NCBI RefSeq assembly: GCF_002155685.1
Contig: NZ_MUYK01000008.1
Span: forward strand, 32,873 to 96,872
DNA length: 64,000 nt
Origin: Erythrobacter colymbi
GTDB taxonomy: Bacteria > Pseudomonadota > Alphaproteobacteria > Sphingomonadales > Sphingomonadaceae
Reading direction: 5' to 3'
Below the pieces are notes generated by a model. The model was not told the DNA's origin. It did not search any database and saw only the letters and a program-made list of their open reading frames with translations. The translations under genes were made by a program, and so were the position numbers. Shown one piece after another: positions 46,662-56,451 of this stretch (position 1 is its first letter; each line of letters begins with the position of its first letter).

Positions 46662-48227
46662 ATGCCCGACACCCTCTCCCTCACCCTGCTCGCGCCGCTC
46701 GCGCTGCTGCCGGGTATCCTGCTCGCCGTCGTCCGCCCCGGCAAGCGCCCGGGGAGCCTGCCCGTCTGGGCCGAGGCCTCCGCCTTCGCCGCCTTCGCAC
46801 TGGCGCTGACCGGCCTCGTGCAGAACGCCCTCGGCCCGGTGTCGGGTGCCGCGATCCTCGAAGGCCCCTTCGCCCTCGCCCTGCGCGCCGATCTGGTGGC
46901 CGAGAGCATCGCCACCCTCGTCGGCTTCATCGGCTGGATCGTGATGCGCTACAGCCGCACCTATCTCGACGGCGAGGCGCGCGAGGGGGCGTTCCACGGC
47001 CTCATGCTCACCACGCTCGCCGCGGTGCTGGTGTTCGCGCAGGCGGGCACCTTCCCCACGCTGATCATTGCCACCTTCGCGGTCGGCCTCACCCTGCGCA
47101 AGCTGCTGCTGTTCTACCCTGACCGTCCCGAAGCGCAGCGCGCCGCGACCAAGTTCGCCTATGTCTGGCACGGCGGCGACGTGCTGTTGGCCTTCGCCGC
47201 GGGCCTGCTATTCAGCCGCTTCGGCACGCTTGACCTTGCTGCCCTCCCCGCCGCAGCCGCCGAACAGGGCCTCGGCCTTGCCGGCACTCTCGCGGTCGCC
47301 GCGATCGTAGCTGCTGCAGCCTTGAAGACCGCCGCCTTCCCCTTGCACGGCTGGCTGACCGAGGTGATGGAGGCCCCCACCCCCGTCTCCGCGCTGCTCC
47401 ACGCCGGGATCATCAATTCGGGCGGCGTCTTGCTCATCACCGCGGCGGGCCTCGTCCAGCAGAGCACCGGCGCGATGGCCGCGCTCGTGATGATCGGCGG
47501 CTTCACCGCGCTGTTCGGCGCGGCGGTGATGCTCACCCAGAGCGCGATCAAGACCGCGCTCGCCTGGTCGACCGTCTCGCAGATGGGCTTCATGCTGCTC
47601 CAGTGCGGCCTCGGCCTGTGGACGCTGGCGCTGCTCCACATCGTCGCGCACTCGCTCTACAAGGCCCACGCCTTCCTCTCCTCGGGGACGGCCGTGACCG
47701 AGGTGTCGAACATCCGCCGCCCTGGCCCCATCGCCGTGCCGAGCGTGCCTGCGGTGCTCAAGAGCTTCGCCCTCGCGCTCGCCATCTTCGCCGCGATCGC
47801 GACCTCCTTCACCTACGCCTTCGGCCCCAAGACCCCGCAGGCGCTCGCCCTCGGCGCGATCCTGATCTTCGGGGTGGCCTACCTTGTCGCGCAGGGCCTT
47901 GCCGACCGCGCGCCGGTGGCGCTGACCAAGCGCACCGCCGCCGCCTCGCTCGCCGCCGCGATCGGGTACTTCAGCTTCCAGACCCTCGCGCAGGCCATCT
48001 GGGGCCGGGTGCTGCCCGCCGCGCCGATGCCGGGCGAGCTCGAATGGGCGCTGCTGGTGATCGCGGTCGCAAGCTTCGGCCTCGTCGCCTTCGCCCAGGC
48101 GCTCTTCCCGCTGTGGGCGCACCATCCCGCCACCGCAGGCCTGCGCGTTCACCTCGCCAACGGCCTCTACCTCAACGCCTTGCTGGACCGCGCCATCGGC
48201 GGCTTCCGCACCACCACCCATCGCTAA
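46662..48227 (+). CDS. dabB: Inorganic carbon transporter subunit DabB
   Basis: 521 residues from ATG at 46662 (GGAG upstream); an earlier TTG at 46641 is possible. It is a proton-conducting membrane subunit related to NuoL/MrpA. About fourteen hydrophobic segments are present, with characteristic charged residues in KTAAFPLHGWLTEVMEAPTP, HAGIINSGGVLLI and SAIKTALAWSTVSQMGFML. Paired with DabA it is thought to couple proton flow to CO2 hydration and bicarbonate accumulation. The gene pair and divergent LysR are the known layout. Confidence 0.92.
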   Translation: MPDTLSLTLLAPLALLPGILLAVVRPGKRPGSLPVWAEASAFAAFALALTGLVQNALGPVSGAAILEGPFALALRADLVAESIATLVGFIGWIVMRYSRTYLDGEAREGAFHGLMLTTLAAVLVFAQAGTFPTLIIATFAVGLTLRKLLLFYPDRPEAQRAATKFAYVWHGGDVLLAFAAGLLFSRFGTLDLAALPAAAAEQGLGLAGTLAVAAIVAAAALKTAAFPLHGWLTEVMEAPTPVSALLHAGIINSGGVLLITAAGLVQQSTGAMAALVMIGGFTALFGAAVMLTQSAIKTALAWSTVSQMGFMLLQCGLGLWTLALLHIVAHSLYKAHAFLSSGTAVTEVSNIRRPGPIAVPSVPAVLKSFALALAIFAAIATSFTYAFGPKTPQALALGAILIFGVAYLVAQGLADRAPVALTKRTAAASLAAAIGYFSFQTLAQAIWGRVLPAAPMPGELEWALLVIAVASFGLVAFAQALFPLWAHHPATAGLRVHLANGLYLNALLDRAIGGFRTTTHR

Positions 48228-48251
48228 GCACCCCGCACACGGAGACGACCC

Positions 48252-50636
48252 ATGCTGATGAACCACGCTGACATCGCCCCGGCCCGCTTCTCGGCGGTGC
48301 TCGAAGCTGCCGAAGCCGCCGGGCGCATGATCCCGCCGGCCTTCCCGCTCGATGCGACCGTGGCGGTCAACCCCTTCCTCGGCCAGACCGGCGAGGACCT
48401 CGCCACCGCCGCCGCACGGCTCGCCCGCGTCGCCGGGGTGCGCGTGACCCGCAATGGCGCCGATTACTGCGATGCCATCGCCAGCGGGGCGATCACCGAA
48501 GCCGACCTTGCCGAGGCGCTCGCCGCCTGCCCCTCGCCGCTCAAGCCTGCCGACACCGCGATGCTGCGCCACGCTGCGGCCCGCATCGGGGCCGGCCCCG
48601 CCCCGCGCCCGCTGCCGACGGTTGCCGATCTTGCCGCCGAGGCGACCGGGATCGACTGGCCCGCGCTGATCGACAAGTGCATCGGCCTGTGGGCCGCGGG
48701 CCACTTCGACCGCGGGCAGGCGCTGTGGAGCCCCGCGCCCGGTGCCGAGGCCTTCACCGCCTGGCGCGGCTGGGCGATGCATGACCTCACCCCCGAAATC
48801 GCCGGGCTCGAAGGTTTCTGCGCCCATGTCGCCTGCGCGCCGGACACCACCGAACGCGCGATCCTCTCGGCCGCCGAGACCCTCGGCCTCAGCGAGGCCG
48901 CCGCGCCGACCGCCTTCCACCGCCTCGCCATGAGCCTCGGCGGCTGGGCGCAGCACGCGCGCTGGATCCTGTGGCAGGCCGAGCTCCAGGGCGGCAGCGA
49001 CCGCACGCTGATGGACCTCCTCGCGATCCGCCTGATCTGGGACGAGGCGCTGCTGGTGCAGACCCCCGCCATCGCCCAGAAGTGGGCCGCCACGGTCGAC
49101 GCCCACGCCGCGCCGGTCACCCCGTCGGAAGAGGACATCGCGCTTGCGATCCTGCAGGACGCCGCCGACCGCGGCCACCAGCGCCGCCTTGCCGCCGCGC
49201 TTGATGGCGCGGCTCCGGCCACTGACGCGCGGCCCTTCCTCCAGGCCGCCTTCTGCATCGACGTGCGTTCGGAAGTCTTCCGCCGCGCGCTCGAAGGGAT
49301 CGACGGGCGCATCGCCACCATCGGCTTTGCCGGCTTCTTCGGCCTGCCGCTGGCGCACCACGCCCACGGCTCGGACATCCTCGAAGCGCGCCTGCCGGTG
49401 CTGCTCAATCCCGCGGTCAACACCACCAGCGCGGGCGATCCGGCAAAGGACCAGGCCGACCGTATCGCCGCGCGCGGCCGCCGCGCCTGGGGCCGCTTCC
49501 GTCAGGCCGCCGTCTCCTCCTTCGCCTTTGTCGAGGCGATGGGGCCGGTCTATGCGGTCAAGCTGGTGAAGTCGGCGCTGGGTTTCGTGCCCAAGCCCAA
49601 ACCCGAACCCGCCCCTGAAGTCATCGGCGGCATGAGCGCCGAGGCCAAGGCCGATACCGGCGCTGCCGTGCTCAAGGCGATGAGCCTCACCAAGGGCCAC
49701 GGCGCGATCGTGCTGCTGCTGGGCCACGGCGGCAATGTCACCAACAACCCGCACGAGAGCGCCTACCACTGCGGTGCCTGCGGCGGCTACACCGGCGAGG
49801 TCTCGGCCCGCCTGCTCGCGATCCTGCTCAACGATCCCGAGACCCGTGCGGGCCTCGCATCGCGCGGGGTCGAGGTGCCGGCCGACACGCTGTTCGTTGC
49901 CGGCCTGCACGACACCACCACCGATGCGATCACGATCTATGACGATGGCCTCCCCGCCGATCGCGGCGGCGACCTCGGGATCGTGCGCGGCTGGCTGGCG
50001 CAGGCGGCGAAGATCGCCCGCGCCGAGCGCGCGCTGCGGATGCCTGGCGCAAGCGGCGAGAGCATCCCCGCGCGCGCCCAGAACTGGGCCGAGATCCGCC
50101 CGGAATGGGGCCTAGCCGGCTGCGCCGCCTTCATCGCCGCCCCGCGCGAGGCGACGGCGGGCCGCGACCTCGGCGGGCGCGCCTTCCTCCACTCCTACGA
50201 CTGGCAGGCGGACGCGGGCTTCGGCACTCTGGAGCTCATCATCACCGCCCCGGTGGTGGTCGCGAGCTGGATCAGCCTGCAATACTACGGCTCGAGCGTC
50301 GCGCCCGAGATGTTCGGCGGCGGCAACAAGCTGATCCACAACGTGGTCGGCGGGATCGGGGTGATCGAGGGCAATGGCGGCAAGCTTCGCCCCGGCCTCC
50401 CCTGGCAGGCGGTCCACGATGGCGACGGCCTCCAGCACGAGCCGCTGCGCCTCAGCGTGATGATCGAGGCCCCGCGCGAGGAGATGCTCCGCATCCTCGA
50501 CAAGCACCCCGCGGTGCGCGCGCTGTTCGACAACGGCTGGCTGCACCTCTTCGCACTCGAAGGTGGAAAGGTGGCCGCGCGCTACCTCCCCGGCCTCCAA
50601 TGGGCCGACGCCGCGCCGGAGAAGCTCGCAGCCTGA
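48252..50636 (+). CDS. dabA: Inorganic carbon transporter subunit DabA
   Basis: 794 residues (DUF2309/UPF0753 family), a beta-carbonic-anhydrase-like protein that binds DabB. The predicted zinc residues are Cys335 and Asp337 (FCIDVRSE), His492 ([10 protein letters not shown]) and Cys507 (AYHCGACGG). The 15-residue gap between the last two equals that between H524 and C539 of Halothiobacillus neapolitanus DabA. It follows dabB by 24 bases. It should help supply bicarbonate, here probably for carboxylating anaplerotic enzymes since no RuBisCO genes are seen. Confidence 0.94.
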   Translation: MLMNHADIAPARFSAVLEAAEAAGRMIPPAFPLDATVAVNPFLGQTGEDLATAAARLARVAGVRVTRNGADYCDAIASGAITEADLAEALAACPSPLKPADTAMLRHAAARIGAGPAPRPLPTVADLAAEATGIDWPALIDKCIGLWAAGHFDRGQALWSPAPGAEAFTAWRGWAMHDLTPEIAGLEGFCAHVACAPDTTERAILSAAETLGLSEAAAPTAFHRLAMSLGGWAQHARWILWQAELQGGSDRTLMDLLAIRLIWDEALLVQTPAIAQKWAATVDAHAAPVTPSEEDIALAILQDAADRGHQRRLAAALDGAAPATDARPFLQAAFCIDVRSEVFRRALEGIDGRIATIGFAGFFGLPLAHHAHGSDILEARLPVLLNPAVNTTSAGDPAKDQADRIAARGRRAWGRFRQAAVSSFAFVEAMGPVYAVKLVKSALGFVPKPKPEPAPEVIGGMSAEAKADTGAAVLKAMSLTKGHGAIVLLLGHGGNVTNNPHESAYHCGACGGYTGEVSARLLAILLNDPETRAGLASRGVEVPADTLFVAGLHDTTTDAITIYDDGLPADRGGDLGIVRGWLAQAAKIARAERALRMPGASGESIPARAQNWAEIRPEWGLAGCAAFIAAPREATAGRDLGGRAFLHSYDWQADAGFGTLELIITAPVVVASWISLQYYGSSVAPEMFGGGNKLIHNVVGGIGVIEGNGGKLRPGLPWQAVHDGDGLQHEPLRLSVMIEAPREEMLRILDKHPAVRALFDNGWLHLFALEGGKVAARYLPGLQWADAAPEKLAA

Positions 50637-50689
50637 AGCGCCGCCTGACGAAGCGCTGACGCGCGCGCCGTCGCCCGCTCCGGGGTCAC

Positions 50690-50713
50690 GACCTGCCGCA
50701 AAGCCGGCAGGTC
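50690..50713 (+). terminator. Hairpin after dabA
   Basis: GACCTGCCG and CGGCAGGTC form a perfect nine-base stem with a six-base loop. A second GC-only hairpin (cgccgccggcgggcggcg) and a short cttttct follow. The T-run is weak and not adjacent to the first stem, so termination is plausible but not certain. Confidence 0.5.
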
Positions 50714-50840
50714 GCCGCCGGCGGGCGGCGGCGCGTGCCTTTTCTGAGCCCCCCCTCGCCGGACACCAGCACGGCGCCAACCGGCTCTCGCCCCCCCTCC
50801 AGACCCCCGCCAGCCCCCTCTCGCACCCCTCTATCCGCAG

Positions 50841-50856
50841 CGTTTCACGTGAAACA
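50841..50856. promoter_or_regulatory. parS-like palindrome (putative ParB site)
   Basis: CGTTTCACGTGAAACA differs only at its first base from the consensus parS. It lies in the gap between convergent dabA and the hydrolase gene. Its upstream flank contains CCAGACCCCCGCCAG, close to the flank of the site at 13502. Confidence 0.65.
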
Positions 50857-50892
50857 TGGCGCGCGGGTGTGTGGGACGAACAGCGGAAGGCG

Positions 50893-52587
50893 CTAGGCGT
50901 GGATCCAGTAACTGAATTCGGCGAATTGTGCGCCAGTCCACCACGGGCTTGTGCCAGTGCTGTAGCGGAAATTCTTCGCCCCCGCCTGACTTTGGAGCGG
51001 CAGCGTGACTTCGCCGGCCAAATTGCGCTTCGCTCGCCGGTCATCAGCTTCAGGAACGACGATGACGATGTGGCCGGACTTGCCCTCCTCCTTGCGGCGC
51101 GCGACAATCAGGCCGATCCCGCCGGAATTGGCCGCCAGTTGCAGCTTCGTCAGCGTACCCATCTGGCGCCAGCCGAACTGCGGTCCGAAATCGCGCAGCC
51201 AGCGGAACAGGTCGTTGGCGCGCAGCTCGTCGACTGTCGCCCCGTAGAGCGGCTCGATCGCAATGCCCGCCGAAAGCTTGGCGATCGCCGCCGCGTTCCA
51301 CCACACCCGCGGTAGATAGGCTCCCGCCAGATGGCAGAAATCATGCGCGTAGATGTTGCAGAAAGTCAGACCGTTACGCGGCCAGTAGCGTTTGTGCGCC
51401 GGCTTTTCAGGATCGAGCCAGTCGACGATGGCCTTGATCGACTGGCACAGTTCCGCCGGTGTCGCACCGCTGCGGCCAGGCTGGCCCGCTTCATTGAGCG
51501 AGCCCGCATTGGCCGGCTTGGCGCGGGCAATGATGGTGCCCGCCGCCAGCGGGAGATAGGCGGCCGGAAGCGCCGGCGTATCCGGAACCAGCTGGACCGC
51601 GAGCTCTTTGGCCACGGTTTCGGTCGCCGCCGGGCTCAGGAACTTCGCTGCGGCCCAGCCTGTTAGGTGGGCACCCAGAAGGTTGGTTTCGATCCTGAGA
51701 AACCCGTTTTTCTCCTGACGGGGAGAGAGCACACTGACCGGATGGCCGGCCGGCAGTCCGCGCAGGATGTTGCTCGGCCGGTCCTTCTGTTCGGGTGAGC
51801 TGCGCAGATTGAGTACGCCGCCATTGGTGGTCTTGACGACATAGGGGGTCGCAATATCGACGCCTGTGCTGGGCGGCAGAACCGCCTTACCCGGCGTTGG
51901 AGCGACAGGCACGCCGTCGCCGGCGGCAACGCTGTGGGCCAGTTGGAGATACTTGTAGTAGTTCTCCCCGTAGTAGGTCCCGTCCGAGGCCCTGTAGCCC
52001 TGCTTGAGCCCCAACCCCTGTTTGTATGATCCGCTGTTGTAGGCGATGGCAATGGCCGCGCGTTGCATGTCGGTGAGCCGCGTGCCGGCAGGGATCTTGG
52101 CGCGCTGCATGGCTGCCGTCAGTTCGGTGATGCAGCGGCTCAGCGAATTGGCAAAGTCGGCATAGCCGCCCATAAAGTACGGTGCGGTCTGCACGTTGAA
52201 AAACTGCAGATCATACTGGAAGATGCCGAAGCCTTTGCAGAACTTGTTCGGGTTGGCCGCGGCTCCGCCATAGCCGGGAATGTGCGCGGACATGGCCAGC
52301 AGAGCTGCCCGCGCCTTGGCGAACATGGCCGTCCCTCCCGGCCGCGATTCCAGGTGCGCGCGGTCCCGGGGAAATGTCGACGTGCGGTCGAGCGTATCGC
52401 CGACACACAACGCAAGAATGTCCGGCACCGCCATCCCCTTGCGGCGAAGGGTTGCCCAGATGTAGCCCGTCTCCTGACAGGCCAGCGCGACCAGCATGTC
52501 GAGGTCGAACGGCGTAGTCGCAACGGCCTGCGTGATGGCAGGTCCGAACTGATCCTTGAACCACTTGATGTCGGCAGTATTCGGCAT
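50893..52587 (-). CDS. Three-domain peptidoglycan hydrolase, no signal peptide
   Basis: 564 residues. The N-terminal part (about 25-215) has lysozyme/transglycosylase-like motifs: ALACQETGYIW with candidate catalytic Glu39, KGFGIFQYD (cf. GLMQ) and AIAYNSGSY (cf. AYNAG). An SH3-type domain spans about 248-318 (GGVLNLRSSP to GWAAAKFLS). The C-terminal part has TFCNIYAHDFCHLAG (Cys410) and SGHIVIVVPE (His506), the Cys-His arrangement of CHAP/NlpC-like peptidases. No signal peptide is visible. It lies 99 bases after the 972-residue gene, likely co-transcribed. An effector or endolysin-like lysis role is inferred; no phage genes are near. Confidence 0.78.
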   Translation of the reverse strand: MPNTADIKWFKDQFGPAITQAVATTPFDLDMLVALACQETGYIWATLRRKGMAVPDILALCVGDTLDRTSTFPRDRAHLESRPGGTAMFAKARAALLAMSAHIPGYGGAAANPNKFCKGFGIFQYDLQFFNVQTAPYFMGGYADFANSLSRCITELTAAMQRAKIPAGTRLTDMQRAAIAIAYNSGSYKQGLGLKQGYRASDGTYYGENYYKYLQLAHSVAAGDGVPVAPTPGKAVLPPSTGVDIATPYVVKTTNGGVLNLRSSPEQKDRPSNILRGLPAGHPVSVLSPRQEKNGFLRIETNLLGAHLTGWAAAKFLSPAATETVAKELAVQLVPDTPALPAAYLPLAAGTIIARAKPANAGSLNEAGQPGRSGATPAELCQSIKAIVDWLDPEKPAHKRYWPRNGLTFCNIYAHDFCHLAGAYLPRVWWNAAAIAKLSAGIAIEPLYGATVDELRANDLFRWLRDFGPQFGWRQMGTLTKLQLAANSGGIGLIVARRKEEGKSGHIVIVVPEADDRRAKRNLAGEVTLPLQSQAGAKNFRYSTGTSPWWTGAQFAEFSYWIHA

Positions 52588-52686
52588 GGTAACCCCCCAC
52601 CCAAAAGAATTGCGATTATCCGCATCGCCTGCCGTTTCGACCCGCTGGCCGGTTGACGAATGGCGATAGCCGGGCGCAGGCGCGGT

Positions 52687-55605
52687 CTAGCTGACGACGA
52701 TCAGCTTGTTCACGTCTCCCGTGTGCTGGATGCTCAGCGTGACGGTCTGGCGCACCTGCTCTTCGGAGAGCCCGGCCATGCCGCCCAGCGCGATGAAGAA
52801 CGCCGCCATGCGCCTGTCGATGCCATCGGTTCCGAAGACGATGAACTTCTGGCCGGTGGCAAGCCAGTCCTTGGTCCGGCCCATCACGCGCTTCTGCGCC
52901 TTGGCGAATTCATCGAAGTTCCAGGCCTCCGGATTGCCCGCAACAATCGGCAGATCGGACGAGAGCTTGTGCAGTTCTTCGGCCAGCTTGATCAGGTGCC
53001 AACCAGCCATGACCCGCTCATGCAGAAGCAGGAAGTCGCTCATCCTGCCGCTTGACCCGCTGCCGATGGTAACCGAGCCGGCGATTTCCTGCTTCGCCCA
53101 GCTCTCCGACCATTCCTTCCGGCCGAGCGCCATCATGATTTCGAGATCGGTGCCACTCTGCATCCTGAGCAGCTTCAGCGCAGCCTCCAGCCCGTTCGTG
53201 TGATGCTTCAGCTTCACGTCGGGCGCGCCGGTCGCGGTGTCGATCAGCGCATCGACGGCAACGCGCATCGTCTGTTCGGGATTGGCCTCGAGCACCTGCA
53301 TCATCTGCTGTCCGGTCAGCGGCAAGGCCACGTCGATCACCGCCGGAACCGGGCGACTCCCGCCTGCATCGATCCAGCTCTTGACCGTTTCCGCCGCATC
53401 GCGGGCGCCTTGCGCAGTCAGCAGGCTGAAGCGCTGCATGTCGTCGATCAGCTTCTGCAATTCGTTGAGCTTGAGCCCCTTGCCGTCCTTCCTGCGCATG
53501 TTGAGCCCCAGATCGAGAATGCCGGGCTTGGCCGGCGTCCTTTCCGCATCGATCGCACGGGCGATGCTGATGCTGTCGAAGAAGGTCGCCTCGGTAGTCT
53601 CCTTGTCGCCGAAGGCCGTGGTCGAGATGTCCTGCGCCAGTCCTTTCGAGAGCACCGTGACGTTCCCGCGGTGGTCCAGCGCGATTTCCGCCTTGCCGGT
53701 GAACACCGTCTTGAAATCCGCCTTGACGCCGAAGCCGATGAAGGCCCCGCCGCTGGTCTGGGTATGCGTGACGACCCGCTTGAGCGCCGTTCCCTCGTCG
53801 AACAGGACGTGCTGCCCCGGATCGAGCACAAGCTTGGCAAGGTCTGCGAAATTGCCCGACAGAAGGGTGTCGAAGGTGGGTTGCGAAACCCCCGCGAAGA
53901 GCTTGGCGTTGAGCTCGATCGTGGTGTCGTCGGATTTGACCTGCGCATAGGTGATGGTGAGACTGACCTGCCGGTTGGCGGCCTTGGTCAGCATCTCCAG
54001 CGCCTTCTTGACGGTGCCATCATAGGCGGCGATCAGCTTGCGAATTCCGGCAAGCGCGTCGTCGACGTTGGCGACCACCCGGTTGGCATCGGCCCCGACG
54101 CGCGACAGGATTTTCGCGATCTTCTGCCGCTTGGGCTTGGTGTCCGTCACCGCGCCGATGGTGCCGGACAGATCGTCCTTGAACGCGGCAATCAGCTTGC
54201 GCAGCTCGCCCAGCACGGCGTCGTCCTTGTCGAGCGATTCAAACAGCGGCAAGCGCGCCTTGAGCGCCGCGAGCAAGAGCCCGGCCTGCTCGTCGATTTC
54301 GCCGAACCCGGCCGAGACCAGCCCGTCGAGCGCGCCCTTGAGCTGGTCTGCAAGGAAATCGCCGATTGCCGTGCTGTCTGCGGTTGCCGTGCCCAGCAGC
54401 AGCGCCATGTCGGCCTTGATCGCGGCGGCAATCTTCGTGTCGCCCAGCAGATCGCCGATCACGCCGTCGAACAGGCTGCCGGCCTTGCCTTGCAGATAGG
54501 TGCCCGGCTTGAGATAGGGCGTGATCGCGGCCAGCCCGTCGTCCCATTCCTTGACGATAGGTTCCAACTGCTCATGGATGTGATCGGCAAGCTTGCCGAA
54601 ATCGAGCGAGATCTTGATCCCGAGCGAGTGTTCGTCGCGGCGGTTCTTCTGACCGGAGACGACAAGGCGCAGATCAGGATCGATCGCGTTGGGCGCCCCG
54701 AGGCGGCGGAGCGAGATCTGGAACTTGCGCTTGCGGATCAGGGTGGCCTTGAACGTCAAAGCGATCGCGGCGCTGCCGACAGCGGGTATCTCGAAGCTCT
54801 TGCCGAGTGCGACATCCACCTGCGCCGTGACCCCGCCGCCCAGCACAAGGTCATAGCCGAAGAAGTCGCTCGCGGAATTCATCGCCCGGCGCACCGCCGC
54901 GATATCGAACGGGCTCGGCACATGCGCCAGCCGGGTCGCCACGGCGCTGCACAGCAGCTGGTTCTGGTCTGACGGCTCGAAGTAATAGTCGAGGCTGGCT
55001 TCTCCATCGCCTCCGATCGAGAGGCCGGCCGAACCGAAACTGAAGGGAACCTTGCCCGCCCCTTTCGCCGACAATTTGCCGGCCGCTCCGATCCGCACCA
55101 TGCGCTCGCGCGGGGCTTCGAGCGAATAGGGCCACAGGCTGCCGCCCTCGAGCACCAGTTCGGCCTTTCCGCCGAGGTCGAAATCGAAGTCGGCGCTCTC
55201 ACCGGCACTGGCATCGGCATCCCCTGCGTCGATCAGGCTCCACGAAACGGCCCCGGTGTTTTCCGAAAACTCGCTTTCGGGATGTCGCGACAGCGGGTGA
55301 ACCAATCGTTCCGCATGGCTGAGGCCGATCGTCTCGAGGACTGATGAAATCTTCGTCCGCAGCTTCGTGAGGCTTTCAAGGGTTTGCTCGAGCCCGAGAG
55401 CGGCAAAGGCGGCCTTGACGTCCTCCCGGTCGATTTCCTCGTCCACCCGGGCGATGAAATCGATCACGGACGTGAACCCGTCGAGGCGGGGGCTGAGCTC
55501 GGCCCAGCGCCGCGCCACGGTCTCGATGGCTTGCAGCGCTTCAAGTTCCGACGAAAGATCAAGCGCGCGGGCACCGACCTTCAGGATGTCGAGATATTTG
55601 GTCAT
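52687..55605 (-). CDS. Large protein of unknown function
   Basis: 972 residues, no family recognised. No signal peptide or membrane segment is obvious. The N-terminal 110 residues are helical (LDILKVGARALDLSSELEAL). A middle region of strands contains AELVLEGGSLWPYSLEAPRE and KVPFSFGSAGLSIGGDGEAS. Long helical stretches follow from about 340 to 560, including LGELRKLIAAFKDDLSGTIG. A second strand-rich region comes next (LSITYAQV-like pattern, GGAFIGFGVKADFKTVFTGK), and a helical C-terminus ends in VTLSIQHTGDVNKLIVVS. GC content matches the native genes. It lies directly upstream of the peptidoglycan hydrolase; a shared role is inferred from position only. Confidence 0.75.
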   Translation of the reverse strand: MTKYLDILKVGARALDLSSELEALQAIETVARRWAELSPRLDGFTSVIDFIARVDEEIDREDVKAAFAALGLEQTLESLTKLRTKISSVLETIGLSHAERLVHPLSRHPESEFSENTGAVSWSLIDAGDADASAGESADFDFDLGGKAELVLEGGSLWPYSLEAPRERMVRIGAAGKLSAKGAGKVPFSFGSAGLSIGGDGEASLDYYFEPSDQNQLLCSAVATRLAHVPSPFDIAAVRRAMNSASDFFGYDLVLGGGVTAQVDVALGKSFEIPAVGSAAIALTFKATLIRKRKFQISLRRLGAPNAIDPDLRLVVSGQKNRRDEHSLGIKISLDFGKLADHIHEQLEPIVKEWDDGLAAITPYLKPGTYLQGKAGSLFDGVIGDLLGDTKIAAAIKADMALLLGTATADSTAIGDFLADQLKGALDGLVSAGFGEIDEQAGLLLAALKARLPLFESLDKDDAVLGELRKLIAAFKDDLSGTIGAVTDTKPKRQKIAKILSRVGADANRVVANVDDALAGIRKLIAAYDGTVKKALEMLTKAANRQVSLTITYAQVKSDDTTIELNAKLFAGVSQPTFDTLLSGNFADLAKLVLDPGQHVLFDEGTALKRVVTHTQTSGGAFIGFGVKADFKTVFTGKAEIALDHRGNVTVLSKGLAQDISTTAFGDKETTEATFFDSISIARAIDAERTPAKPGILDLGLNMRRKDGKGLKLNELQKLIDDMQRFSLLTAQGARDAAETVKSWIDAGGSRPVPAVIDVALPLTGQQMMQVLEANPEQTMRVAVDALIDTATGAPDVKLKHHTNGLEAALKLLRMQSGTDLEIMMALGRKEWSESWAKQEIAGSVTIGSGSSGRMSDFLLLHERVMAGWHLIKLAEELHKLSSDLPIVAGNPEAWNFDEFAKAQKRVMGRTKDWLATGQKFIVFGTDGIDRRMAAFFIALGGMAGLSEEQVRQTVTLSIQHTGDVNKLIVVS

Positions 55606-56451
55606 GGCTCAGCTTCCTCCCCAAAGCTTTCGAGTTAATTCAGGTCTTTCCGGGCAGGTTTTATGCAGCACCGGCTGCTCTGCCTAATTCACACCCGGTT
55701 GCCTGCGGCCATTTTCCGCTGGCTTGGCCAGCTGCCGTATCCGAAGGCCTGCCTGATCATCGACCCGGCGAAAGCGGACACGCGTCCGCTCGCCGCGCGT
55801 CAGACGAACGGCAACCGCGTCGGCCAATCCGGCTCGCGGTCTTCCAGAAAAGATGTGCGTGGCCCACTTTTCGCCCCCCGGCTGTGGTCGATCCGTCAAT
55901 ACGGTCTGATATTACGACAATTTCCGAGTCATTGCGATGGCTAACTGTTCTTTCGAAACAAGCCGCGCTGACGAGGGAGATCCCCGGCCCAAGGCCGCAG
56001 TCAAGGTCGCCGAAAACGGGAGGGTGTGGTGGCAGGGCTTATACCGAACCTACGCCTCATCCTATTGATATTGCGTAGTGTTTAGGAGGCCACACGACGG
56101 CGTCCCCACAACGAACCCCACAAACTTCTCGATAGAACTCTGATTAGGTTCACGATTTTGCCATCCAAAATCTAGCAGAATGGCGCTGCTTGTGAAGCGC
56201 TGGCGACATTCAGCGGCCCAGATGTGCGTCAAGACGTTCGACCTAAATGAGGCACAATCCTGAAGGACAGACCTGAGGTCGGTTCAAAGGAGCTACGCTT
56301 CCCCCTCCCCAGTTCTTGGTATTGACGACATCAAGGGACGCCCTGCGGCCGGATGCCGGAGCGCGGATGCATCCTGTTTGGTGTCATTGGTGCGGATGAT
56401 GGTCGCCGCAGAGGTGCAAGTTGCTCAACAGCTTGCTAGACTGCCTGAACA
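55606..56451. other. Long intergenic stretch, no supported gene
   Basis: About 850 bases between the divergent 972-residue gene and the MNT-HEPN gene. Short open frames exist on both strands but none has a ribosome site plus protein-like composition. One phase near 55995-56070 reads KVAENGRVWWQGLYRTYASS before a stop, which could be the relic of a lost gene. From about 56050 the sequence is AT-richer than its surroundings. I see no tRNA, clear attachment site or repeat. Confidence 0.5.

Noticed and set aside
47208..49910. A 900-codon minus-strand open frame opposite dabB and dabA
   Set aside because: Runs through both Dab genes, has Gly/Arg/His-rich low-complexity sequence and no start signal.
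53200..54972. A 590-codon plus-strand open frame opposite the 972-residue gene
   Set aside because: I considered whether this was the real gene, but the minus-strand frame has normal protein composition and a natural start, while this one does not.
50893..55605. Hydrolase pair as a prophage remnant
   Set aside because: No capsid, tail, portal, terminase or integrase gene is nearby and GC content is native.
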